Origin: Verrucomicrobiia bacterium
Lineage (GTDB): Bacteria; Verrucomicrobiota; Verrucomicrobiia; Limisphaerales; CAIMTB01
Direction of reading: 5' to 3'
Length of the DNA: 63,628 nt
NCBI GenBank assembly: GCA_019634625.1
Contig: JAHCBA010000038.1
Span: 1 to 63,628 of the forward strand
Part shown: positions 28,451 through 37,826 of the stretch, one piece after another
How positions within the stretch are numbered: the first letter of the stretch is position 1
How the letters are laid out: each line of letters opens with the position of its first letter
Program-made: the position numbers and the translations under genes
The notes under the pieces: model-generated
The model's input: only the letters and a program-made list of their open reading frames with translations
The model's database searches: none
Told to the model about the DNA's origin: nothing

Positions 28451-31002
28451 GCCAGGCGACAGGCCGGGGCGGGGGGGTGGGATGGGCGTTCGTGCTGCGG
28501 ATGGCGTGGCGGGACAGCCGGGCGAGCCGGCGCCGGTTGCTGCTCTTCACGCTGTGCATGGTGGTGGGGATCGCGGGCCTGGTGGCGGTGGGGTCGTTCG
28601 GGCGTTCGCTGGAACGGTCGGTGGAGGAACAGGCGAAGGCGCTGCTGGGGGCGGACCTGGCCCTGGGATCCCGGATTCGGTTCGGCGAGGATCACGAGGC
28701 GTTCTTCGCAACCGTGGGGGGCGAACAGTCCCGGGAGGTCACGTTCACGACCATGGTGGTCTTCCCGGGAGCCGGGACCCGGCTGGCGCAGGTGCGGGCT
28801 GTCCAGGGGGAGTTCCCGTTTTATGGCCGTCTGGAAACCGAGCCGGAGGCGGCGGCATCCCGGTTTCGCGAAGCGGGCGGCGGAGTGCTGGTCGAGGAGT
28901 CGCTCCTGCTCCAATTCGGGGTCGGGGTGGGGGACGAGGTGCGGATCGGGGAATGGCGGACGCGGGTGGCGGGGGCGTTGCAGCGGGTGCCGGGGGAGAC
29001 GGTGGTCTTCGCGACGATTGCGCCGCGGGTGTACCTGCGGATGGAGGATCTCGAGGCGACGGGGTTGCTGCAGACCGGGAGCCTGGCGCGGTACCGGGTG
29101 CATTTCCGGCTTCCGGAGAATTTCGATGTGCCGGCCTGGGTTGAAGGGGCGCGGGACCGGATCGACGCGCTGCGGTTGAGCGTGGCGACAGTGGAGGAGC
29201 GCAAGGAGGACCTTGGGCGCTCGATGCGGAACCTGGAGGGATTTCTGAGTCTGGTGGGATTTGTGGCGTTGCTGCTGGGCGGGGTGGGCATGGCCAGCGC
29301 GATCCAGACGCATGTGCGCCAGAAGCTGCCGACGGTGGCGATCCTGCGGTGCCTGGGATGCCCGGTGTGGACGGCGTTTGCGGTGTATCTGCTCCAGGGG
29401 CTCGGGGTGGGCCTGCTGGGGGCCGGCCTGGGGGCGGGGCTGGGCACGGCGATCCAGCATGCGCTGCCGTGGGCGGTGGCCGACTGGGTCCCCTTCGAGG
29501 TGAACGTCCGGACGTCGTGGGTGGCGGTGGGCGAGGCGACGGCGATGGGCTTCGTGGTGTGCCTGTTGTTCGCGCTCCTGCCGCTGGCGGCGGTGCGCCG
29601 GGTGTCACCGCTGGCGGTCCTGCGGGTGGCATTCGAGACGCGACGGGGCCGGGATGGCTTGCAGTGGGGGGTGCTGGGCCTGCTGGGGTTGGCGGTGGTG
29701 CTGTTTTCACTGGCCCACACGCCGCGCTGGCAGGAGGGGTTGGGATTTGCGGGAGGGCTGGCGGTGGCGTTCGGAACGCTGGCCCTGGCGGCCCGGGGGG
29801 TGGTGGCCTGGGCGCGACGCTGGCGCCTGGCACGATGGCCGTTCGTGGTGCGTCAAGGGCTGGCGAGCATCCATCGTCCCAACAACCGGACGCCCCTGCT
29901 GGTGATGTCGCTTGGGCTGGGGACGTTCCTGCTGCTGACGCTGCACCTGGCCCAGGCCAATCTGCTGCGGGAGCTGGTGTCGGGCACGGAGGACGGGCGG
30001 GCCAATGCGATCCTGTTCGATGTGCAGTCCGACCAGGTCGAGGGGGTTTCGGGGCTGGTGCGGGAACTGGGATTGCCGGTGATCGACGAGGCGCCGATCG
30101 TGACCATGCGGTTGCGGACGATTGCGGGGAGGCCCGTGGACGAGATCCTGGCCGACCCCGGGACTTCAGCCCCGCGATGGGCCTTGCGGCGGGAGTTTCG
30201 GAGCACGCGTGCCGACCGGTTGCGGGAAAGCGAGCGGGTGGTGGCGGGGGAGTGGGTGGCGACGGCGGATCCGCTGGCGGAACCGGTGCCGGTGTCGGTG
30301 GAAGCCGGCATTGCCAAGGAACTGGGGGTGGGCCTGGGTGACGAGCTGGAGTGGGACATCCAGGGGGTGCCGATGCGCACGCGGGTGGCGAGCCTGCGGG
30401 AGGTGGACTGGCGGCGGGTGCAGCCGAATTTCTTCGTGGTGTTCCCGCACGGGCCGCTGGACGAGGCCCCGGCGTTCCATGTGCTGGTGACGCGCGTCGA
30501 GACCGCCGAGGCATCGGCACGACTGCAGCGGACGGTGGTGGAACGGTATCCGAACGTGTCGGCGATCGACATCACCCTGGTGCTGCGGACGCTCGACCAG
30601 GTGCTCGACAAGATCGCCTTTGCCATCCGGTTCATGGCGTTGTTCACGGTGGTGACGGGTCTTCTGGTGCTGGTGGCGACGGTGTTGAGCGGGCGTTACC
30701 AGCGGGCGCGGGAGAGCATCCTGCTGCGGGTGCTGGGGGCGTCGCGCCGGCAGATCCAGCGGGTGTTGTGGGTGGAGTACGCGGCGTTGGGATTGCTGGC
30801 TTCGCTGACGGGGGTGGTGCTGGCGCTGGCGGGGTCGGCAGCCCTGGCGTGGTGGGTGTTCCGCGTGCCGTTCTCGCCCTCCCCGTGGGCGACCCTGGCG
30901 ACGGTGGGCATTGTGGTGGGATTGACGGTGCTGACCGGATTGCTGGCGAGCCGGGGTGTCACCACGCATCCGCCGCTGGAGATCCTGCGAGATGAAGGAT
31001 GA
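28447..31002 (+). CDS. FtsX-like ABC transporter permease (YbbP type)
   Basis: 851 residues. One N-terminal membrane helix (LLLFTLCMVVGIAGLVAVG, about 18-40) is followed by a large periplasmic domain (to about 255). Two FtsX blocks of three to four helices each follow, centred near residues 260-400 (FVALLLGGVGMASAI, GLGVGLLGAGLGAGLGTAI) and 720-845 (LFTVVTGLLVLVATVL, GLLASLTGVVLALAG), with further helices at 405-470. This duplicated layout is that of YbbP-type permeases, which pair with a LolD-like ATPase. The start TTG overlaps the stop of the ATPase gene by 3 nt, and the stop overlaps the next gene by 4 nt. Confidence 0.88.
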   Translation: MSQATGRGGGVGWAFVLRMAWRDSRASRRRLLLFTLCMVVGIAGLVAVGSFGRSLERSVEEQAKALLGADLALGSRIRFGEDHEAFFATVGGEQSREVTFTTMVVFPGAGTRLAQVRAVQGEFPFYGRLETEPEAAASRFREAGGGVLVEESLLLQFGVGVGDEVRIGEWRTRVAGALQRVPGETVVFATIAPRVYLRMEDLEATGLLQTGSLARYRVHFRLPENFDVPAWVEGARDRIDALRLSVATVEERKEDLGRSMRNLEGFLSLVGFVALLLGGVGMASAIQTHVRQKLPTVAILRCLGCPVWTAFAVYLLQGLGVGLLGAGLGAGLGTAIQHALPWAVADWVPFEVNVRTSWVAVGEATAMGFVVCLLFALLPLAAVRRVSPLAVLRVAFETRRGRDGLQWGVLGLLGLAVVLFSLAHTPRWQEGLGFAGGLAVAFGTLALAARGVVAWARRWRLARWPFVVRQGLASIHRPNNRTPLLVMSLGLGTFLLLTLHLAQANLLRELVSGTEDGRANAILFDVQSDQVEGVSGLVRELGLPVIDEAPIVTMRLRTIAGRPVDEILADPGTSAPRWALRREFRSTRADRLRESERVVAGEWVATADPLAEPVPVSVEAGIAKELGVGLGDELEWDIQGVPMRTRVASLREVDWRRVQPNFFVVFPHGPLDEAPAFHVLVTRVETAEASARLQRTVVERYPNVSAIDITLVLRTLDQVLDKIAFAIRFMALFTVVTGLLVLVATVLSGRYQRARESILLRVLGASRRQIQRVLWVEYAALGLLASLTGVVLALAGSAALAWWVFRVPFSPSPWATLATVGIVVGLTVLTGLLASRGVTTHPPLEILRDEG

Positions 31003-32093
31003 AGGCGCCGGCCGGAGGACAGGGATGGCGGGGATGGGTGGGACTGGGGCTGGCGGCGTGGGCCGGGGCGGGGTGCAGTCCGTCAGGAATTCTCGCCCGA
31101 CAGATGGTGAAGGCGCCGAACCGGGTGCCGGAGTGGGTGAAGCCGGAGGGGCGGGTGGGCCTGCGCTGGCCGGCGGGGACGATGGGGCGGTTTCCCTCGG
31201 GGACGGCGGTGGTGGGTGAGCCGGCGGTGGCATTGCACTGGCGGATGGTGGAGCCCGCGGACTACGGGTTGGAGGTGGTTCCGGAGGCGAGGAAGCCGGG
31301 GGATCCTCCGGCGGATGACTTCACGATACGCTTGCGGTTGCCGGGAGGGGGATTGCCAGCCGCCCGGGAGGCCATCGGGACGGCCTTTGTGGTGCACGGG
31401 TACGGGGTGGATTCGGCCTCGATGTTTCCCTGGGCCCTGGCCCTGGCGGAGGCGGGGTGGAGGACGGTGCTGGTTGATCTGCGGGGGCACGGCCGATCCG
31501 GAGGGCGACGGGTGTACCTGGGCACCCTCGAGGCGGAGGACCTGCGGGGGCTGAGGCGGCACCTCGAGGCGGAGGGGCGGGTGACCGGGCCTTACGTGGT
31601 GGTCGGGCACTCGATGGGGGCCTCGATCGGACTGCGCTGGCAGGCGATCGATCCGGAGGTGCGGGCGACGGTCGCGTTCGGGCCCATGGCCGAGTTTGCG
31701 CCGTCCGCCGAGCGGGTGCGGGCGGAGTACGCCCAATGGGTGCCGCGCGGCTGGATGCGGCGGGCGACCGCGAAGTTGCCCGGGGTGCTGGGGATCGAGC
31801 CGGAGGTCCTGGACACGCTCCCGGCGGTGCGGAAAAGCGCGGTGCGCGCCTATCTGGTGGCGGGGGCCGGGGATGCGGTGACACCGCCGGAGGAAAGCGC
31901 ACGACTACGTCCGTGGCTGGCGCCGGGCAGCGAGTTTCTGATCGTGGGACAGGTCACCCACGAGACCCTTCCGTACGCCTTCGACCAGCACGGGGCGCGG
32001 GTGCTCGCGTGGCTGGCGAAGTGGGGTGCCGGACCAGGGACAGGAACAGGACCAGGGACGGGGACGCGGGATGGGACCGCGGGACCGGAGTGA
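30999..32093 (+). CDS. Lipoprotein alpha/beta hydrolase
   Basis: 364 residues with a lipoprotein signal (GLGLAAWAGAGCSPSG; lipobox Cys near 26). The alpha/beta hydrolase fold shows TAFVVHGYGVDSASMF (oxyanion HGYG), VLVDLRGHGRSGGRRVYLG, the nucleophile elbow VVVGHSMGASIG, a candidate Asp in LVAGAGDAVTPPEES, and the His in VTHETLPYAF. The tail is a short GTGTGPGTGTRDGT repeat. It starts 4 nt inside the permease gene (ATGA overlap), so it belongs to the same operon. The family includes monoacylglycerol lipases and lysophospholipases; an envelope-lipid esterase fed or supported by the exporter is a reasonable guess. Confidence 0.85.
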   Translation: MKAPAGGQGWRGWVGLGLAAWAGAGCSPSGILARQMVKAPNRVPEWVKPEGRVGLRWPAGTMGRFPSGTAVVGEPAVALHWRMVEPADYGLEVVPEARKPGDPPADDFTIRLRLPGGGLPAAREAIGTAFVVHGYGVDSASMFPWALALAEAGWRTVLVDLRGHGRSGGRRVYLGTLEAEDLRGLRRHLEAEGRVTGPYVVVGHSMGASIGLRWQAIDPEVRATVAFGPMAEFAPSAERVRAEYAQWVPRGWMRRATAKLPGVLGIEPEVLDTLPAVRKSAVRAYLVAGAGDAVTPPEESARLRPWLAPGSEFLIVGQVTHETLPYAFDQHGARVLAWLAKWGAGPGTGTGPGTGTRDGTAGPE

Positions 32094-32115
32094 CGGGCGG
32101 GAAACGGGGGACGGA

Positions 32116-32706
32116 CTAACGGAGGGCGCCGGCGGGGGCGTTGGCGTTGAGCTGACGGAGAATCTCGTCGGTCATGTCGTTCTCGCCGCTGGTGTAGAGG
32201 ACGATGGGCGTTTCGTTGCGGCTGATGGCGGCGGTGTCGAGGACGAGGGTGTAGCCGGCGGCCTTGGAGCGGGCGACGATGGTTTCGCGGATCTCCTTGA
32301 GGATCTGATCGCGCATGCGGGTGCGCTTCTCGATGAGCGATTCCTGGGACTGGCGCCGGTAGGTTTCGACCTGCTGTTCGAGCTGCTTGATCTCGATGAG
32401 CTTGTCCTCGGCGGCCTTGCGGCGGCGCTGACGCTCCTCGACGGAGATGGCGGCATCATTGGCGGCTTCCGAGCGCTGTTTGTAGTCCTCGTTGGCCTTC
32501 CGGTAGTCCTCGAGCATGTCGCGGACGTTCTTTTCCAGGCCCGCGGCGTCCTCCTTGATGCGCACGTCGGCCTCCTTGGTCTTGTAGTAGCCCTCGAAAA
32601 CCTTTCGGAGATCGACGATGCCAAGGCGGAAGGCCTGGGCATGGACGACGGCGGGGACGGCGGCCAGAACGGCGGCGGCGAGGAGGAGGGACTTCAGGCG
32701 GTGCAT
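32116..32706 (-). CDS. skp: OmpH/Skp-family periplasmic chaperone
   Basis: 196 residues from the ATG at 32706 with a Sec signal peptide ending VVHA (about 1-23). FRLGIVDLRKVFEGYYKTKE is the typical OmpH start (GxVDxxxxxxxY). Residues of about 45-140 are a highly charged coiled coil (LEKNVRDMLEDYRKANEDYKQ and on), then YTLVLDTAAI and the C-terminal strand. Skp holds unfolded outer-membrane proteins for BamA, whose gene lies 20 nt upstream on the same strand. Confidence 0.9.
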   Translation of the reverse strand: MHRLKSLLLAAAVLAAVPAVVHAQAFRLGIVDLRKVFEGYYKTKEADVRIKEDAAGLEKNVRDMLEDYRKANEDYKQRSEAANDAAISVEERQRRRKAAEDKLIEIKQLEQQVETYRRQSQESLIEKRTRMRDQILKEIRETIVARSKAAGYTLVLDTAAISRNETPIVLYTSGENDMTDEILRQLNANAPAGALR

Positions 32707-32726
32707 CTTCACGGGGGATATTGCGG

Positions 32727-35237
32727 TCAGAATTCGCGGTGGTAGCCAACGCCAAACTGGAACCGGCCGCTGCCGCGGTCGTTGTAGTCTTCGGCGGTGA
32801 GGGGGAAGGCGTAATCGAGGCGGAGGGGCCCGATGGGAAGGTTGAGGCGGATGCCGATGCCCCAACTGTCGTTGTAAGCGTGCTTCGAGGGGGTGCGAAG
32901 GTCGAAGCTGTACGGGTCGTAATAGACCATGCCGATGTCGTAGAACGCGGCGAAGCGGACGCGTTCAATGACGGGGATGGAATATTCGACGGAACCGAAC
33001 CAGTAGGTGCTGCCGCCGATGGGTTCGTTGTTTTCGTCCACGGGCCCGACATCGCGGTAGCGGAAGCCGCGGAGGGTGTAGAGGCCGCCGAGGAAGAACC
33101 GGTCGAAGAGGGGAACGCGGGGACTGTCGCCGTAGGCTTCGGAGACGCCGATACGGCCGAGGATCTCGATGATGTGGCCCTCGTCGAAGCCGGGGAAGTA
33201 CTGGGCGCCGCGCATCTCGAGGCGATAGAAATCGGTGTCGCCGCCGAAGACCCCGCCGGCGACTTCGCCGATGAGTTCGATGCGCTGGCCGCGATTGGCG
33301 AGGATGGCGCTGTTGCGGGTGTCGAAGACGAGTGAGCCGGTGACCTTGGAGACGAGGCGGCGGCCCTCCTCCTGGGCGAGTTCGGGGGAGACGCGGGGTC
33401 GCCCGGTGACGATGCTGGAGCCGTGGCCGGGGCCCTCCTCGCGGAACACGGGGGCGAGGAGATCGGCGTCGTTGAAGTCCAGCTTGACGCTTTCGATGGT
33501 GTAGGCGATGCCGGCGCGGAAGAACTCGCCATACCGGAAGAGGTCGCCGAGGCTCTTGGTGAGGCCGATGCGGGCGCCGGTGCGGGTTTCGTCGTAGAGG
33601 GAGCTGAGGAACTGGAAGTCGCGGTGGTACAGATCGACTTCGAGGGCGAGCCGCTGGTTGAGGAACCAGGGTTCGATGAAGGTGATGAGGTAATCCTGGC
33701 GCCGGGTGCCGACCTGGGCGCGGAGGCGGAGTTTCTGGCCGCCGCCGGTGAAATAGGGGGGATTGCCGATGTCGAAGTTGCCCTGGCTCATCTCGACGAA
33801 GCCGACGAGGTTATCGACCGAACTGAAGCCGGCGCCGATGCTGAAGTTGCCGGTGTTCTGTTCCTCGACCCCGATGACGAGATTGCGGCGGGTGGGGACC
33901 TCGGTGTCCTCGGGCCGGGCGTCCACCTTGGAGAAGTACTGGAGCTGGTAGAGGCGGTTGGTGCTGATCTTGACGCGGACGGTGTTGAAGATCTCGCCGG
34001 GAGCGACGGCCAGTTCGCGGCGGATGACGCGGTCCTTGGTCTTGGTGTTGCCCTTGATCTCGATCTTCTCGATGTAGGACTGGGTGCCTTCGGTGATGCG
34101 GTAGGCGAGGTCGATCGTATTGTCCGCGGTGTTGGGGATGCGGACGGCCTCGAGGGTGGAGGGGAACTGGACGTCGATGTAGCCGCGGGCGCCGTAGAAA
34201 TCCTCGATCAGCTCGATGTCGCGCGTGTGTTCGCGGGGTTTGAAGGTCTCGCCCGGGGTGAGGTTGAGGCCGGTGAGGGAGCGGGTGCCTTCGCGGCGGC
34301 GGAGGCCCGAGAGGATGTCGTTGGTGGAGAAGAGCTGGTTGCCCTCGAAGGTGAGGCTGCCGACCTGGTAGGGGCGGCCCTCCTCGATGACGAAATCGAC
34401 TTCGAGGCGTTTGGGGTCGATTTCACGGACATCGATGTCCTGGAGTTCGAAGTCGATGTAGCCCTCGTTGCGGTAGAAGTCGTTGAGCCGCTCGCGATCC
34501 TCCTCGATGACCTCCTCCTTGAGGCGCCCGCTGCCGGTGAGCCAGGAGAAGGCCCAGCGGCGACGGGTCTTCACGACCTTGCGGAGCTTTCGTTCCTTGA
34601 ACTCGGCATGACCGGGGAACTGGACGCGGTGGATGCGCTGCTTGGGGCTCTCCTCGATCTCGAAGGTGACGGTCCCGCGTCCGGCGTTTTCGTCGATGTT
34701 GAGGACATGGCGGACCCGGGTCTTGAGGTAGCCGGACTTCTCGTAGGTCTTCTGGATTTCCTGGGCGTCGCGGAAGAGCTGGGCCTCGTCGAGGGGCTGG
34801 CCGACCTTGGAGAGGACCTTCTTGGAGACCTTCCTGGTGCTGAAGCGATCGTTCCCGTCGTAGCGGATGTCGCTGAGGGTGGGGCGGGCCTGGACGAAAT
34901 AGACCAGGGCGACGCCGTCGCCTTCGGGGGTGATCGCCTGGGTGACGCGGATATTGAAGAAGTAGCCGGTGGCGTAGAGGTTCCGGACGTCGTCGTCGAT
35001 GTTGAGCTTGGAGTAGGGGTCGCCGGCCTTGACGCGGATGTTGGCACGGACGAGGTCGTCACTGACGGCGCGGGGCCCCATGTGACGGACCTCGATGGAT
35101 TGGATGGTGGGTTCGGGGGGGCGTTCGGCCTGTCGGTCAGCCTGACCCAAGGATGCGGGACCCAGCCACGCCGCTGCGAGGGACAGCGGCAGGCAGAGTA
35201 ACGCGCGGCATTGCCCCAGCCAGCTACGAGGGAACAT
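32727..35237 (-). CDS. bamA: Outer-membrane protein assembly factor BamA
   Basis: 836 residues from the ATG at 35237, with a signal peptide (about 1-33). Five POTRA domains can be counted, opening at IQSIEVRHMG, LSDIRYDGN, IHRVQFPGH, VGSLTFEGN and IEKIEIKGN (about residues 43-435). A surface-antigen beta barrel follows (about 450-836), with the signature RGFRYRDVGPVDENNEPIGG and a C-terminal aromatic strand ending HREF. It folds barrel proteins into the outer membrane and is essential. The start lies 14 nt inside the end of dnaB, and skp follows, so dnaB-bamA-skp are read in one direction without gaps. Confidence 0.94.
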   Translation of the reverse strand: MFPRSWLGQCRALLCLPLSLAAAWLGPASLGQADRQAERPPEPTIQSIEVRHMGPRAVSDDLVRANIRVKAGDPYSKLNIDDDVRNLYATGYFFNIRVTQAITPEGDGVALVYFVQARPTLSDIRYDGNDRFSTRKVSKKVLSKVGQPLDEAQLFRDAQEIQKTYEKSGYLKTRVRHVLNIDENAGRGTVTFEIEESPKQRIHRVQFPGHAEFKERKLRKVVKTRRRWAFSWLTGSGRLKEEVIEEDRERLNDFYRNEGYIDFELQDIDVREIDPKRLEVDFVIEEGRPYQVGSLTFEGNQLFSTNDILSGLRRREGTRSLTGLNLTPGETFKPREHTRDIELIEDFYGARGYIDVQFPSTLEAVRIPNTADNTIDLAYRITEGTQSYIEKIEIKGNTKTKDRVIRRELAVAPGEIFNTVRVKISTNRLYQLQYFSKVDARPEDTEVPTRRNLVIGVEEQNTGNFSIGAGFSSVDNLVGFVEMSQGNFDIGNPPYFTGGGQKLRLRAQVGTRRQDYLITFIEPWFLNQRLALEVDLYHRDFQFLSSLYDETRTGARIGLTKSLGDLFRYGEFFRAGIAYTIESVKLDFNDADLLAPVFREEGPGHGSSIVTGRPRVSPELAQEEGRRLVSKVTGSLVFDTRNSAILANRGQRIELIGEVAGGVFGGDTDFYRLEMRGAQYFPGFDEGHIIEILGRIGVSEAYGDSPRVPLFDRFFLGGLYTLRGFRYRDVGPVDENNEPIGGSTYWFGSVEYSIPVIERVRFAAFYDIGMVYYDPYSFDLRTPSKHAYNDSWGIGIRLNLPIGPLRLDYAFPLTAEDYNDRGSGRFQFGVGYHREF

Positions 35238-36687
35238 CGTCTGGGCCGACCTTGGCAGCGGGTTTGAAGCGAGTAAACCTTTTAAGGAACACGAGCGGAA
35301 CGTCCCCGGTGGGGCCATTGCGCTGTTTGGCGACGAGGAGGGAGATGGGAACGCCGCCGGGTTCGTCCCGGGGGACACTTTCCTCCTCGTCATTGCCGCT
35401 GGGTTTGTAGAGGAGGCCGACGAGGTCGGCGTCCTGCTCGATGGCGCCGGATTCGCGGAGGTCGGAGAGCTTGGGTTTGCGGGCCTTGTCCTTCTCGATT
35501 TCGCGGTTGAGCTGGGCGAGGACGATGATGGGAATCTCGAGTTCCTTGGCGAGGGCCTTGATGCCGGAGGAGATCTCGGAGATTTCCTGCTGGCGGTTGT
35601 CCTTGCCGCGGCGGGTTTCGGAATTGAGGAGCTGGAGGTAATCGACGACGAGGAGTTTGATCTGGTGCTGCTGCCACATGCGGCGGGCGCGGGCGCGGAG
35701 CTGGAGGATGGAGAGGCCCGAGGTGTCGTCGATGACGAGGGGGGCGCCGGCGATCTCCCCGGCGGCCTGGGTGAGGCGGGGGAAGTCGCGTTCGGCGAGG
35801 AATCCTTCGCGGACATCGCGGAGGTTGACCTCGGCACGGGAGCACATCATGCGGAGGACGAGGGATTCGGCGGTCATTTCCAGGCTGAAGACGCCGACGG
35901 GGAGTTTGAGGTCGATGGCCACGTGCTCGGCCATGTTCATGGCGAGGGAGGTCTTGCCCATGCTGGGGCGGGCGGCGATGACGATCATTTCGCCGGGGTG
36001 CAGGCCGGACGTCATCTTGTCCAGGTCGGAGAATCCGGTTCCGACGCCGCTGAGCATGCCCTGGCGGGCGTGGAGTTCCTCGATGGTGTTGATGGCGGTG
36101 TTGACGAGGTCCTTGATGGCGCGGGTTTCGGGGCGTTCGCGTTCCTCGTTGATGCGGAGGATGTCGCGTTCGACCTCGTCGAGGAGGGCGGGGACATCGC
36201 CTTCGCATTCGTACACCCGGTTGATGACCGCGGTGCAGGTCTGGAGCATGCGGCGCAGGAGATGCTTCTCGAGGACGATTTCGAGGTAGTAGGCGAGGTT
36301 GGCGGCGGAAGGGACGGCGTCGGCGAGCTGGTTGAGGTAGGTGAGACCGCCGACGGCATCGAGCTGGCCGACATCGCGGAGGCGCTGCTGGACGGTGATG
36401 AGGTCGATGGGTTCCCGGTCGTCGTACATCTTCACCATGAGGGCGTAGATGGTCTGGTGACGGAGGTCGTAGAAGGCCTCGGCACCGGGCCGGAACGAGC
36501 GGAGGCATTCACCGAGGGCCTCGTTGGGGGCGAGGAAGATGCAGCCGAGGATGCCGCGTTCGGCGTCGGGGGCGTAGGGCGGCAGACGTTCCACCCGTGG
36601 GGGTTCGGAGCCCGGCCGGGTGCGGCGGGGGGCGCGGAGGTCGGGCGGAGGTTCGGGGTTGCGGGCGGGATCCACGGAGTCGAGCAC
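35224..36687 (-). CDS. dnaB: Replicative DNA helicase DnaB
   Basis: About 487 residues from a GTG at 36687. The N-terminal primase-interaction domain starts near PPYAPDAERGILGCIFLAP. The RecA-like domain has Walker A ARPSMGKTSLAMNMAEH, GVFSLEMTAESLVLRMMCS, Walker B LLVVDYLQLL and IIVLAQLNREIE. The C-terminal SDLRESGAIEQDADLV, YKPSGNDEE and LLVAKQRNGPTGDVPLVFL complete the family. The first 45 residues are Pro/Arg-rich and the exact start is uncertain (the frame is open to 37284). No intein is seen: the P-loop and DYLQLL region are uninterrupted. Confidence 0.93.
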   Translation of the reverse strand: MLDSVDPARNPEPPPDLRAPRRTRPGSEPPRVERLPPYAPDAERGILGCIFLAPNEALGECLRSFRPGAEAFYDLRHQTIYALMVKMYDDREPIDLITVQQRLRDVGQLDAVGGLTYLNQLADAVPSAANLAYYLEIVLEKHLLRRMLQTCTAVINRVYECEGDVPALLDEVERDILRINEERERPETRAIKDLVNTAINTIEELHARQGMLSGVGTGFSDLDKMTSGLHPGEMIVIAARPSMGKTSLAMNMAEHVAIDLKLPVGVFSLEMTAESLVLRMMCSRAEVNLRDVREGFLAERDFPRLTQAAGEIAGAPLVIDDTSGLSILQLRARARRMWQQHQIKLLVVDYLQLLNSETRRGKDNRQQEISEISSGIKALAKELEIPIIVLAQLNREIEKDKARKPKLSDLRESGAIEQDADLVGLLYKPSGNDEEESVPRDEPGGVPISLLVAKQRNGPTGDVPLVFLKRFTRFKPAAKVGPDDVPS

Positions 36688-36826
36688 GGGACAAGGAGGC
36701 AACCACGGTTGGGCGGGTTCGCCAATGCCGGGATACGGGAGGTTATCGAGAGGGGTGTGAATAAGTCGCGGAAGGGGCGGCAAGAATCGGGTGGGCGGGG
36801 GGTGGGCCCGGAGGCAGCCTGAGGGC

Positions 36827-37678
36827 ATGAGTGCATACGAACGGATCGCCGGGGTGGTGCGGTACCTCGAGGCGAACCGGGCTGCCCAGCCCGACCTCGC
36901 CACCCTGGCGCGGGAGGCGGGGTTGAGTCCCTCGCGGTTCCACCGGCTGTTCGTGGCCTGGGCGGGGGTGACGCCGAAGGAGTTCCTGGAGTGCCTGACG
37001 GTGGCCGAGGTGAAGCGAAGGTTGCGGGCGGGAGAGGACGTCCTGCGGGCCGCGCTGGAATCGGGGATGTCGGGACCGGGCCGGGCGCACGACTTGTGCG
37101 TGCGGTTGGAGGCGGCGTCACCGGGGGAATGGAAATCGGGAGGGGCGGGTTGGACGGTGGTGGCGGGGATGGCGGAGAGTCCGTTCGGGCGGTGCCTGAT
37201 CGCAGAGGGACCGCGAGGGGTATGCCATCTGACCTTCCCTGGACGGGAGGAGGAGGCTGGGGAATGGGCGCGGTTGGAGGCCACCTGGCCGGCGGCGAAC
37301 GTGCTCCAGGACGACGGGGTGGCGTCGGGCTGGGTGGAGCGGATCTTCCGGCGGGAGGGGGATGGCCGTGCGGGGACGGCAGGCGTGCGGGCGTACGTCC
37401 GGGGCTCCGAGTTTCAGGTGCGGGTCTGGCGGGCGCTGCTGGAGATCCCGGCGGGGGCGCTGGTGACCTACGGGCAACTGGCAGCGCGGGTGGGCTGCGC
37501 GGGCGCGGCGCGGGCGGTGGGGAGTGCGGTGGGACGCAATCCGCTGGGCTATCTGATCCCGTGCCACCGGGTGATCCGCGGAACCGGGGTGGTGGGGGAA
37601 TACCGGTGGGGCCGGGAACGCAAGGTGGCGATGCTGATGCGGGAGACGGGCGGCAGGCTTGGCGGAGTGGCGGGCTGA
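36827..37678 (+). CDS. AraC helix-turn-helix fused to O6-methylguanine-DNA methyltransferase (Ada-like)
   Basis: 283 residues from the ATG at 36827. Residues of about 1-100 form an AraC-type DNA-binding domain (LATLAREAGLSPSRFHRLF, GVTPKEFLECLTVAEVKRRL). The rest is an Ogt/Ada repair domain with FQVRVWRALLEIPAGALVTYGQLA, the active site IPCHRVIRGTG (acceptor Cys in PCHR) and GEYRWGRERKVAMLMRE. The N-terminal zinc-binding AdaA domain that senses methyl-phosphotriesters in E. coli Ada is absent, so methylation of the active-site Cys would have to be the only switch. The gene is divergent from dnaB. Confidence 0.88.
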   Translation: MSAYERIAGVVRYLEANRAAQPDLATLAREAGLSPSRFHRLFVAWAGVTPKEFLECLTVAEVKRRLRAGEDVLRAALESGMSGPGRAHDLCVRLEAASPGEWKSGGAGWTVVAGMAESPFGRCLIAEGPRGVCHLTFPGREEEAGEWARLEATWPAANVLQDDGVASGWVERIFRREGDGRAGTAGVRAYVRGSEFQVRVWRALLEIPAGALVTYGQLAARVGCAGAARAVGSAVGRNPLGYLIPCHRVIRGTGVVGEYRWGRERKVAMLMRETGGRLGGVAG

Positions 37679-37826
37679 GAGGGAGGAGCTGCATGTCGAT
37701 CTCCCGAGCTCCTCGACGTTCTTCGTGGGAAGGAAGCGGGTGAACGGGTTCAGCGGAACGCCGGGCCCACTCCGACCCTTTCCCAATCCGCGGCCGGAGG
37801 CGCACGCGATCCGAACGCGGCGGCGG

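Noticed and set aside
35224-36687. Intein or insertion in dnaB
   Set aside because: DnaB is a common intein host, but the Walker A and DYLQLL regions are continuous and the length is normal.
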